A DNA stretch of 12,796 bases from Wolbachia sp. (GTDB lineage Bacteria > Pseudomonadota > Alphaproteobacteria > Rickettsiales > Anaplasmataceae). Positions 6,900 to 12,796 of this stretch are shown here, one piece after another. Where the stretch lies: NCBI GenBank assembly GCA_028803175.1, contig JARBCG010000070.1, forward strand, positions 1 through 12,796. The letters run 5' to 3'. The notes under the pieces are model-generated. The model was given only the letters and a program-made list of their open reading frames with translations. It made no database searches and was not told where the DNA came from. Position 1 is the stretch's first letter, and the number at the start of each line of letters is the position of its first letter. A program made the position numbers and the translations under genes.

Positions 6900-8363
6900 A
6901 TGATTTATAGGTTATTTTGTATGGCATTATTTTGCTTATCATTCAATGGTGCATATGGTTCAAGTTTTTACGAAGGTTATGATTCTGTATTAAATGGAAT
7001 AAGTACCTTAATGAATGAAGTGCTATTTTTCAAGATATTTCACATACCATTCATACTTCTTTTATTATCCTTTGGTTATGTATTTTTAACCTTACGCTTT
7101 AAGTTTCTTAACATAAGAATGTTTAAGCATGCGTTTGCTATTCTTTTCGGAAAATATGATACAGATCATCATGATGGTCACATCACGCATTTTCAGGCAT
7201 TTATAACTGCACTTTCGAGTACTGTAGGTCTTGGCACTGTTGCTGGGGTTGCAATTGCAGTTTCAATGGGTGGACCCGGTGCAGTACCTTGGATGATGAT
7301 TACAGGTTTTTTTGGCATGTCAGCAAAATTTGCTGAAGTAACATTGGCATTTAGACACAGAACAGAAGATCAGGAGCAGCTATTTAGTGGCCCTTTTCAA
7401 TACATAAGGAATGGTTTAGAAGAGTTTGGTTTTAAAAAACTTGGTATTGTTCTGGCTGCTATATATGCAGTGTTTTTTGTGTTGTCAGGTCTTGGAGGAA
7501 GTGTAGCATTTCAAACTAATCAAATGGTTTCAATATTATCTGGTTATTCGGATTGGGTAGATGGTCATCCTTGGTTTCTCTCTTTTATAATTTCTGCACT
7601 GCTTGCTCTAGTAATTATTGGTGGAATTAAAAGGATAGCGAGAGTATCTTCCGCGTTAGTACCTATTATGTCGCTTATATATATATGTAGTTGCCTTGTT
7701 ATTATTGGATTTAATATTCACAATCTTGGTCACGCATTTAAAATATTATTCTCTAGCATGATAGATTTTGGTGCTGTTGGTGGAGGGGTGGTAGGTGCAT
7801 TTGTTGCTGGAATTAATAGAGCAATTTTTGCCAGCGAAGCAGGAATTGGTTCTGCTGCGATTACTCATGCAACGACTAAAGATAAAGAACCAGTCAGAAC
7901 TGGTCTTGTTGCTATGATAGAGCCGTGCTTTGATACGATGCTCATTTGCTGTTTAACAGGAATAACAATAGTAATAACCGGTGCGTATCAAGCTGGTGTA
8001 GGTGAAGGAATATTAATCACTCAAAAGGCATTTGAAACAGTGTCCTCGTGGTTTCCTATACTTTTAACAGTGTCTGCACCTTTATTTGCATTTTCCTCAG
8101 TAATTTCATTCGTATATTGCTGTGAAATGGGGTGGTTGTACCTGTTTGGTGCAAAGAGTGTAGTGATATATCGTATAGCAGTGGTGGTTGCAGCGTTTTT
8201 CTCTGGCCTATCTAAAGACATTATGACTATTTCCAATATTGGTGGAACTTTGTTCTCCTGTTTAGCTCTTATTAACATGACAGCACTTATACTGTTTAGT
8301 AATCAAATTAATGATGAAGTTCAGTGCTATTTGAAGAGACTGAAAAATAATAAAATTAATTAA
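6900..8363 (+). CDS. AGCS-family alanine/glycine:cation (Na+) symporter
   Basis: This inner-membrane protein imports small neutral amino acids (alanine or glycine in studied members) with sodium or protons. At 487 residues it has normal length for the family. It starts with a signal-like segment (MIYRLFCMALFCLSFNGAYG), then about ten hydrophobic segments. Family motifs are intact: ITHFQAFITALSSTVGLGTV (95-114), MGGPGAVPWMMITGFFGMSA (123-142) followed by KFAEV, and FASEAGIGSAAITHA with EP and DT in the second half (roughly 300-350). ATG 6900 has AAAAGG at 6886-6891 as ribosome site, 8 bases upstream. It follows the degraded paralogue by 2 bp and may share its old promoter. The exact substrate cannot be read from sequence. 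Confidence 0.93.
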   Translation: MIYRLFCMALFCLSFNGAYGSSFYEGYDSVLNGISTLMNEVLFFKIFHIPFILLLLSFGYVFLTLRFKFLNIRMFKHAFAILFGKYDTDHHDGHITHFQAFITALSSTVGLGTVAGVAIAVSMGGPGAVPWMMITGFFGMSAKFAEVTLAFRHRTEDQEQLFSGPFQYIRNGLEEFGFKKLGIVLAAIYAVFFVLSGLGGSVAFQTNQMVSILSGYSDWVDGHPWFLSFIISALLALVIIGGIKRIARVSSALVPIMSLIYICSCLVIIGFNIHNLGHAFKILFSSMIDFGAVGGGVVGAFVAGINRAIFASEAGIGSAAITHATTKDKEPVRTGLVAMIEPCFDTMLICCLTGITIVITGAYQAGVGEGILITQKAFETVSSWFPILLTVSAPLFAFSSVISFVYCCEMGWLYLFGAKSVVIYRIAVVVAAFFSGLSKDIMTISNIGGTLFSCLALINMTALILFSNQINDEVQCYLKRLKNNKIN

Positions 8364-8433
8364 CTTTGGCGTAAACGCGCAAATATAGTTAAATAATAAA
8401 TGAAAATGCTAGTTCTTGGTATCGTTGATACAC

Positions 8434-8473
8434 AGTTGTACAAGTGTTATGTTTTAAAGCAACTTGTACAACT
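8434..8473. repeat. Inverted repeat with 12-bp arms
   Basis: The arms agttgtacaagt (8434-8445) and acttgtacaact (8462-8473) are exact complements around a 16-base loop. Just before it is a small stem GTATC/GATAC (8419-8431). The repeat lies about 70 bases after the symporter stop. No T-run follows on the plus strand, so it is not a classic terminator. Confidence 0.7.
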
Positions 8474-8482
8474 AACGGTGTC

Positions 8483-8505
8483 ATTCCAGTACGTGACGCT
8501 GGAAT
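8483..8505. repeat. Short palindromic repeat of Wolbachia type
   Basis: The arms ATTCCAG and CTGGAAT flank a 9-base centre. The surrounding reading (GTCATTCCAG ... CTGGAATCCAG) resembles a dispersed palindromic sequence that I associate from memory with Wolbachia intergenic DNA. A genome-wide count would confirm it. Confidence 0.6.
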
Positions 8506-8618
8506 CCAGTTTTTCATACAACTTTATCAGAACGCTGTATCTCAATATAAAAACTTTTATACTTTTAAAGATGACGAGAGATAGGCATTAGAATAATGAA
8601 AGGTGCTTGGATATTGTC

Positions 8619-8641
8619 ATCCTATGGCTTAGCCATAGGAT
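8619..8641. repeat. 23-bp perfect palindrome (second dispersed type)
   Basis: The arms atcctatggct (8619-8629) and agccataggat (8631-8641) are exact complements around one T. The flanks GTC before and CTAG after resemble another dispersed Wolbachia palindrome whose arms, as I remember it, are GC-rich. Here the arms are AT-richer yet still pair fully. Confidence 0.65.
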
Positions 8642-8728
8642 CTAGAAAGAAAAAAACAGTGTTAGTGGTGTGCCGTTGGAGACAATAAATTGCCTTCAAA
8701 TTACAACATTTATACAATAATGGATATA

Positions 8729-9301
8729 ATGGAAAAATACATAGTTCTTATATTATCCTATATATTAGGTTCAATACCATTCAGTTTAATCATTACAAAA
8801 GCTCAAGGAATAGATTTAAGAAAAATAGGTTCAGGCAATATAGGAGCTACAAATGTTTTAAGAACAGGAAATAAATGTTTTGCTACTTTAGCATTATTAT
8901 TAGATTCCTTTAAAGGGTTTATTGCCGTTTATATAACGCAACAATTTCTCAATAATGATGATTTTTACATACATCTATCTGCAATTTTAGCAGTCTTAGG
9001 GCACATGCTTCCTATTTGGCTAAAATTCAAAGGAGGTAAAGGAGTTGCAACAACTTTGGGAGTGTTGATAGCACTTAACGTTGACATTACTTTAGTATTC
9101 GTAGTAGCTTGGATAATGGTATTTCTTGCTTTTAAGTACTCCTCTCTCGCTTCATTAAGCGCTATTATAACGGCCACAATAACATCATTCTTTTTTCAAA
9201 GTCAGTTATTTTTAACATTACTAGTCACAGGAACACTAGTTTTCTTAAAGCACCATAAAAACATAGTAAATCTTTTGCAAGGTAACGAACGTAAGCTTTG
9301 A
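8729..9301 (+). CDS. plsY: Acyl-phosphate:glycerol-3-phosphate acyltransferase
   Basis: PlsY is a small inner-membrane enzyme that moves an acyl group from acyl-phosphate to glycerol-3-phosphate, giving lysophosphatidic acid, the first step of phospholipid synthesis. From ATG 8729 it has 190 residues, close to the family norm, and begins MEKYIVLILSYILGSIPFS, the usual first membrane helix. The three family motifs are present: GSGNIGATN, FKGGKGVAT and KHHKNI. Other starts are ATG 8720 and TTG 8690; I prefer 8729 because homologues start at this helix, although no start has a strong ribosome site. It lies alone, downstream of the palindrome cluster and converging with the next gene on the minus strand (6 bp between the two stops). 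The product feeds the CDP-diacylglycerol pool used by pssA. Confidence 0.93.
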   Translation: MEKYIVLILSYILGSIPFSLIITKAQGIDLRKIGSGNIGATNVLRTGNKCFATLALLLDSFKGFIAVYITQQFLNNDDFYIHLSAILAVLGHMLPIWLKFKGGKGVATTLGVLIALNVDITLVFVVAWIMVFLAFKYSSLASLSAIITATITSFFFQSQLFLTLLVTGTLVFLKHHKNIVNLLQGNERKL

Positions 9302-9307
9302 ACTTAT

Positions 9308-11110
9308 CTATCGCAGCTGACTTGCTACCATATTATCAACAGAAACCTTATTCAGAAAACTACTTGTAACCACTTCTTCCACTGCTTTTATAATTTCTTC
9401 CATGTTTTTTCCACTTTTTTCGCATGCATCATTAAGTACTAACTTCAACTTGAATATATCATTTTCTTCCAGCATATTATACATTTCTTTTTTTGTTATT
9501 CCTAATCTTTTTAGTAAAATGTTCTCCATTATCTCTCTTTCATCACCTTTACATCTGCTGCTCAGTTGTCTGTATGCAATGCAACACTGCTTTTCTCTTG
9601 GCAAGGATAACAGATTTTGCATGGTAATATCTACTAGAGCTTCAATAGACCTAACTCTCTTATTTCTCTCAGCAGCTTTTAACTTAAACTTTTCGACTTC
9701 TTCTCTTATTATCTTATCAGCTATTCTTCTAGCCTCATCCAAAGACGAATCTTTTAGGGAAAAATCCGTTTTCAATAAATCTTTATTTAATAATTCTAAA
9801 AAAACCTTTCCTTTAATTTTTTCTAATAAACCTTCCTGGTTGCCAGTTAAATTATGTTTTCTCAATTCTCTTACTATATGAATCGTAAGGCGGTAATCTA
9901 GTTGCCTATTCAACTTCATAGAACCAATATTCTTAATTAATGTGAGCACAGCTTGCCCGCTGTATTGAGAGGTGAAACTCAACAACTTTCTCATCAATGG
10001 AATTCTTACTACTGAAATAAACTCATCAATTATTTTCTGACTTTCATCATTAGCGTTATTCTGAACTTTATACCAAGCATTAAAAATCTCCTTATTGTTT
10101 TTCTTATTTTTTAACCTGTCTAAGATGAAGTAACGTGCTTCACTTTCTGCTTCTGAAAGTAATATTTGCTTTGGAGGAGTAAATCTAATCTCTGGGTTTG
10201 GATGTATACCTTCCAATGTGCTTAACATTCTATAGATAATACCGGTAAAGCAAGTGTTAGGAATACGTTCTTTTCTAGAGAAAGTTTGACTATCAATTAA
10301 ATTAATGATCAGTGCATCCTTTTTATTTTTTACAGATTCGTTATCGCCATCATTGCATGCCCTCAAAACCAAAAGTAAAATTTGCCCGCCCGTCAAACCA
10401 GAACTATGCTTTTGATCATCATTACAAAAATCATTCAAGAACGTTACCGCTCTACCTTGATCTTCATCGCTAAGTTCATGTAAATTGTTTATATAATCGA
10501 TAAACTGCTTAAATTCATCACTTTCAATAACACCTTCAGGTATTGCCTCACCATACCTAACTTTTAGCTTATGAACATTTTCATTAATATTATCATTTAA
10601 TTGATGAGGCAATAAATGTTCAAGCTTAACATCAAAACTATTCACTAAACCACGCAAATTTTCTTTTATACCTTCCAAAAAAAAATTCATAGCAGCTTTA
10701 AATAATGTAAATGGATTGAAATCTTTTGGCCGTAACTCACTCTGCAATAAAATCAATACCATTGTGAGCGGTATTGTCCCAAATAATGAAATTAGCAAGA
10801 AAGTAGAAGTAAAAGCTATATATGTTATAAATGCCAAAAACAAGAAGAAAGATAATAACTTAATCGTGTTGTTCTTAAAAAATATTTCCCAATATTCTTT
10901 TTTGCTTATTTTTTGCTGTTTTGCAGTTTTTATTTCTTTATAGATATAAAAAGTTTTAATCTCAGATCTGAAAAATATAGTACCAAGAGAAAAAAGAACA
11001 TTAACAGGATTTGTAATAATGCTTAATGAAACAAAAGCTGCAAAGTAGCCAGCGAATTTTAACCTACTAGAATCCTTTGAAGGAAATTGTAGTTGAGAAA
11101 CACCTATCAT
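9308..11110 (-). CDS. Membrane-anchored protein of unknown function (600 residues)
   Basis: I do not recognise this protein with certainty. The N-terminus has two hydrophobic regions, about 19-46 and 83-123, each possibly one or two membrane helices, joined by a basic loop. Residues 125-600 are soluble, charged and mainly helical, with no cysteine-pair, kinase, ankyrin or protease motif visible. Distinct patches are QGRAVTFLNDFCND (218-231), SGLTGGQILLLVLRACND (237-254), and CFTGIIYRMLSTLEGIHPNP (287-306) followed by EIRF. From memory, a pattern like LTxxQxLxLVxxAxND ... CxxGTxxxLxxxLxGIHPDxxI occurs in long helical proteins of Legionella and Coxiella relatives; this link is weak. The start is well supported: GGAAG (minus strand, 11114-11118) sits four bases before ATG 11110. 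The frame is unbroken over 1.8 kb in a window full of decayed genes, so it is probably under selection. Confidence 0.8.
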   Translation of the reverse strand: MIGVSQLQFPSKDSSRLKFAGYFAAFVSLSIITNPVNVLFSLGTIFFRSEIKTFYIYKEIKTAKQQKISKKEYWEIFFKNNTIKLLSFFLFLAFITYIAFTSTFLLISLFGTIPLTMVLILLQSELRPKDFNPFTLFKAAMNFFLEGIKENLRGLVNSFDVKLEHLLPHQLNDNINENVHKLKVRYGEAIPEGVIESDEFKQFIDYINNLHELSDEDQGRAVTFLNDFCNDDQKHSSGLTGGQILLLVLRACNDGDNESVKNKKDALIINLIDSQTFSRKERIPNTCFTGIIYRMLSTLEGIHPNPEIRFTPPKQILLSEAESEARYFILDRLKNKKNNKEIFNAWYKVQNNANDESQKIIDEFISVVRIPLMRKLLSFTSQYSGQAVLTLIKNIGSMKLNRQLDYRLTIHIVRELRKHNLTGNQEGLLEKIKGKVFLELLNKDLLKTDFSLKDSSLDEARRIADKIIREEVEKFKLKAAERNKRVRSIEALVDITMQNLLSLPREKQCCIAYRQLSSRCKGDEREIMENILLKRLGITKKEMYNMLEENDIFKLKLVLNDACEKSGKNMEEIIKAVEEVVTSSFLNKVSVDNMVASQLR

Positions 11111-11176
11111 AAAACTTCCACACCTATATAACCATGTTAGTAGCAGAATCAGTTCTAAATGTCAAGGTATACTAAT

Positions 11177-12076
11177 TTAATTATATGTCAGCACTTTATC
11201 ATCTGCACATTCATCATATTCTATTTCAACTGTAGAGTGTGCAATTTTAAATTTATCTAGTAGTATTTTTTTTATGTCGCAGAGAACACCGATATGCTGT
11301 GCTTTCCGCTTTATCTTAGCATGCATAGTTATGATAAAATAATTATCAGAAAGCGACCATAGATGTATATGATGTACATCTATTACTTCAGGTAATTCTG
11401 ATGTGATTTTTCCTTTTATTTCCTCAGTTGATATACCTTCCGGTGTACCTTCAAGAAGGATATGGCAAGAGTTCTTTATAATTTTATAGCCACTATTCAA
11501 AATTATTACACTAACGAACACTGATAAAATTGGATCCACAATTTGCCATCCGGTAAGCATTATAATTACAGATGCAAGTACAGCAGCCACAGAACCTAAG
11601 ATATCCCCCATAACATGTAACACAGCACTTTTTATATTTATGTTATTCTCACATTTACTATGTAACATAAAAAAGACTATTACATTAGAGATAAGGCCAA
11701 GTGTTGCAATTATTAACATAACTTTCCACTCAACATTGACTGGATAGATAAATCTCTTTATTGATTCAATTATGAGAATTATCGCAATTAAGAACAAAGT
11801 TAGACCATTAATAAATGCTGCTATTATCTGTAACCTGTGATACCCATACGACCTCTGTAAATCAGATTCTTTAGATGAAAATCTATATGCTAACCAACTT
11901 AAAACTAAAGCAAAAAGATCAGTAAGCATATGTCCTGCATCTGATAACAGGGCAAGTGAATGTGAGATTATTCCACCCACTATCTCCATAAACATTGTTA
12001 TTACAACGATTATTATGGAGTAGATTAGGTGCTTGGATTGTGCTGTTGAGAGCTTACCGTTATATGTTACTGTCAT
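11177..12076 (-). CDS. Cation diffusion facilitator, zinc-type exporter (CzcD/ZitB-like)
   Basis: This inner-membrane antiporter exports Zn2+ (or related divalent metals) for protons. From ATG 12076 it has 299 residues, the family norm. Six hydrophobic segments are followed by a cytosolic dimerisation domain. The metal site is complete: His49-x3-Asp53 in helix 2 (SDAGHMLTD) and His154-x3-Asp158 in helix 5 (HVMGD), the HxxxD/HxxxD pattern typical of zinc-type members. The C-terminal domain shows DVHHIHLWSLSDNYFIITMH and STVEIEYDEC. No His-rich loop lies between helices 4 and 5. The same frame stays open back to 12181, but that extension is the tRNA-Val gene read as protein, so the start must be 12076. 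It lies 25 bp after the tRNA end and is probably co-transcribed with it. Confidence 0.93.
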   Translation of the reverse strand: MTVTYNGKLSTAQSKHLIYSIIIVVITMFMEIVGGIISHSLALLSDAGHMLTDLFALVLSWLAYRFSSKESDLQRSYGYHRLQIIAAFINGLTLFLIAIILIIESIKRFIYPVNVEWKVMLIIATLGLISNVIVFFMLHSKCENNINIKSAVLHVMGDILGSVAAVLASVIIMLTGWQIVDPILSVFVSVIILNSGYKIIKNSCHILLEGTPEGISTEEIKGKITSELPEVIDVHHIHLWSLSDNYFIITMHAKIKRKAQHIGVLCDIKKILLDKFKIAHSTVEIEYDECADDKVLTYN

Positions 12077-12101
12077 ACAGAATCTCTTTATAAACAAAAC
12101 G

Positions 12102-12174
12102 TGGGTAATACTGGACTCGAACCAGCGACCACTTGCATGTCGAGCAAGTGCTCTACCAACTGAGCTAATTACCC
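12102..12174 (-). tRNA. tRNA-Val (anticodon GAC)
   Basis: The complement folds as a full cloverleaf of 73 bases. The acceptor GGGTAAT pairs with ATTACCC (12103-12109), and the discriminator is A. The D stem is GCTC/GAGC with loop AGTTGGTA. The anticodon stem is CTTGC/GCAAG with loop TCGACAT, giving anticodon GAC. The variable loop has five bases, and the T stem GCTGG/CCAGT surrounds TTCGAGT. CCA is not encoded. The base before the anticodon (position 33) is C where nearly all tRNAs have T. A CDF exporter gene follows 25 bp downstream. Confidence 0.93.
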
Positions 12175-12185
12175 ATCGCAACTGC

Positions 12186-12215
12186 AGTATAGTGCTTCAG
12201 TAGAAAGAAAGTCAA
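12186..12215 (-). promoter_or_regulatory. Sigma70-type promoter of tRNA-Val
   Basis: On the minus strand TTGACT (12210-12215) and TATACT (12186-12191) are separated by 18 bases, each one mismatch from consensus. The -10 ends about 11 bases before the tRNA. It should also drive the CDF gene by read-through. Confidence 0.75.
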
Positions 12216-12273
12216 CAAACCACTTTAAAAACTACTTTGTTATTAAGAAGATTAAGTTCTTCATCAATTACAA

Positions 12274-12287
12274 CCAGTCAAAGCTGG
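12274..12287 (-). repeat. IS200 right-end hairpin (inverted copy)
   Basis: CCAG and CTGG arms flank a six-base loop. It is the counterpart of 111-124, where the stem is longer; one arm position has lost pairing here. Confidence 0.55.
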
Positions 12288-12368
12288 TGATTAAAAAAAC
12301 GCATGTAAAGCAGGTTATGAGTTTAAAAACTCGATATTAAAATCATTAGAACAGCTATGACGACTTCC

Positions 12369-12759
12369 TTATTCTTCGATATACTTCTGTAAATTTGTAG
12401 AATTCACACTGCCAACTGTAACAGCAAAGTATCCTTTTGCCAAATGCGCTGCCCACAATATCTTTTTCTTAAGTATTTAAATTCCTTGAATAACTTATGA
12501 CTACTCTTTCCCTTAATATACTGTACCAACTTATATAGCTCCATGCTGGGAGAGATAGAAATTAGCATATGATCAGGAGTAATATTACCTCTTATTATAT
12601 CTGCGTAGTTTGCAGTACATACTTCCATGATAATTTCTTTCCTACGCACTGTTGTTTGACCTGTAAGTATTCTATATCTGTACTTAATCTGTACTTAGTA
12701 CAGAACACCAAATGGTACTTTAAATTAAACGTACTGTGAGAGCTATGTTTGTAATCCAT
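12369..12759 (-). pseudogene. tnpA: IS200-family transposase TnpA, multiply damaged
   Basis: From ATG 12759 the frame reads MDYKHSSHSTFNLKYHLVFC then TKYR, the usual TnpA start. An exact 11-bp tandem duplication (atctgtactta, 12676-12697) then shifts the frame; removing one unit restores YRYRILTGQTTVRRKEIIME. The HUH region reads TPDHMLISIS where PDHxHMLISI would be expected, so the second catalytic His seems lost (around 12566-12574). A one-base deletion near 12438-12442 shifts the frame again; repaired, it reads AKGYFAVTVGSVNSTNLQKY then IEE. The next codon, CAA for the conserved Gln in the copy at 1-114, is TAA here (12369-12371). The gene is clearly dead. Any movement would need a transposase made elsewhere. 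Confidence 0.88.
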
Positions 12760-12796
12760 ACTAAAGTAGTCCAACACTAAAGTATATTATACTAAA

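Larger units (their letters stand above)
8364..8728. other. Palindrome-rich intergenic region upstream of plsY
   Basis: The region carries no credible gene. It holds four separate inverted repeats (8419-8431, 8434-8473, 8483-8505, 8619-8641) in about 220 bases. A 63-codon open frame at 8400-8591 runs straight through three of them and looks accidental. The plsY promoter should lie in its right part. Confidence 0.65.
12264..12796 (-). mobile_element. IS200-family element, inverted copy (left end runs to or beyond window edge)
   Basis: This element has the transposase on the minus strand, the right-end hairpin at 12274-12287 and the probable element end near 12264. It contains a small palindrome with arms GAGTTT and AAACTC (12319-12332) that the copy at 1-134 lacks. 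At the far right, AGTATA and TATACT (12781-12793) form a hairpin that could be part of the left end, and ACTAAAGTA is repeated at 12760-12768 and 12776-12784. No target duplication is expected for this family. The 3' ends of the two copies face each other across the window. Confidence 0.75.

Noticed and set aside
8400..8591. 63-codon open frame between the symporter and plsY
   Set aside because: It runs through the palindromes, has no ribosome site and no family resemblance; it is better explained as chance in repeat DNA.
8690..8728. TTG start giving a 203-residue PlsY
   Set aside because: The extra 13 residues are polar and not typical of PlsY, which starts at the first membrane helix; ATG 8729 (or 8720) fits better.
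9402..9881. 159-residue plus-strand frame
   Set aside because: It is antisense to the long minus-strand gene at 9308-11110 and rich in Ser and Leu, as expected for a complement of Lys/Glu-rich coding sequence.
12077..12181. N-terminal extension of the CDF exporter to 334 residues (MRWVISSVGRALARHA...)
   Set aside because: This segment is the tRNA-Val gene read in frame. The pattern SVGRALARHASGRWFES is a known kind of false peptide from tRNA genes, and family alignment starts at ATG 12076.
1..12796. CRISPR array, prophage, toxin-antitoxin or restriction system
   Set aside because: I saw no regularly spaced direct repeats and no phage, toxin or methylase motif on either strand.

Overview
The window reads as chromosomal DNA of a Wolbachia-type endosymbiont (Rickettsiales, Alphaproteobacteria). 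The reasons are the very AT-rich composition, the gene set (psd-pssA, plsY, purH, AGCS symporters, an AEC permease), several decaying genes lying beside intact ones, and short palindromes of the kind I associate with Wolbachia intergenic DNA. The genus call is from memory of such genomes, not from a database search.

Layout, left to right: the 3' end of an IS200-family transposase (1-114, +) with its right-end hairpin; an AT-rich gene-free stretch; an AEC-family permease (504-1433, +); the wreck of an unrecognised minus-strand gene (1559-2244, -); purH (2344-3864, -), cut by an in-frame TAA at codon 49 that is followed directly by GTG; a hairpin plus T-run facing left between purH and psd; the overlapping pair psd-pssA (4042-5507, +); a ruined AGCS symporter (5559-6897, +) directly followed by an intact paralogue (6900-8363, +); a cluster of palindromes (8419-8641); plsY (8729-9301, +); a 600-residue membrane-anchored protein of unknown function (9308-11110, -); a CDF-type zinc exporter (11177-12076, -) just downstream of tRNA-Val (12102-12174, -), which has a clear promoter; and a second, inverted and much damaged IS200-family copy (12264-12796, -).

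Function: pssA makes phosphatidylserine from CDP-diacylglycerol and serine, and psd decarboxylates it to phosphatidylethanolamine. plsY performs the first acylation of glycerol-3-phosphate. The window therefore carries the entry step and the PE branch of phospholipid synthesis. purH covers the last two steps to IMP, but its N-terminal lobe is separated by a stop codon. Transport genes (AEC, AGCS, CDF) exchange organic anions or amino acids and metal ions with the host.

I found no phage module, toxin-antitoxin pair, CRISPR array or secretion cluster. The best candidates for something undescribed are the 600-residue membrane protein, the stop-restart arrangement in purH, and the palindrome cluster upstream of plsY.
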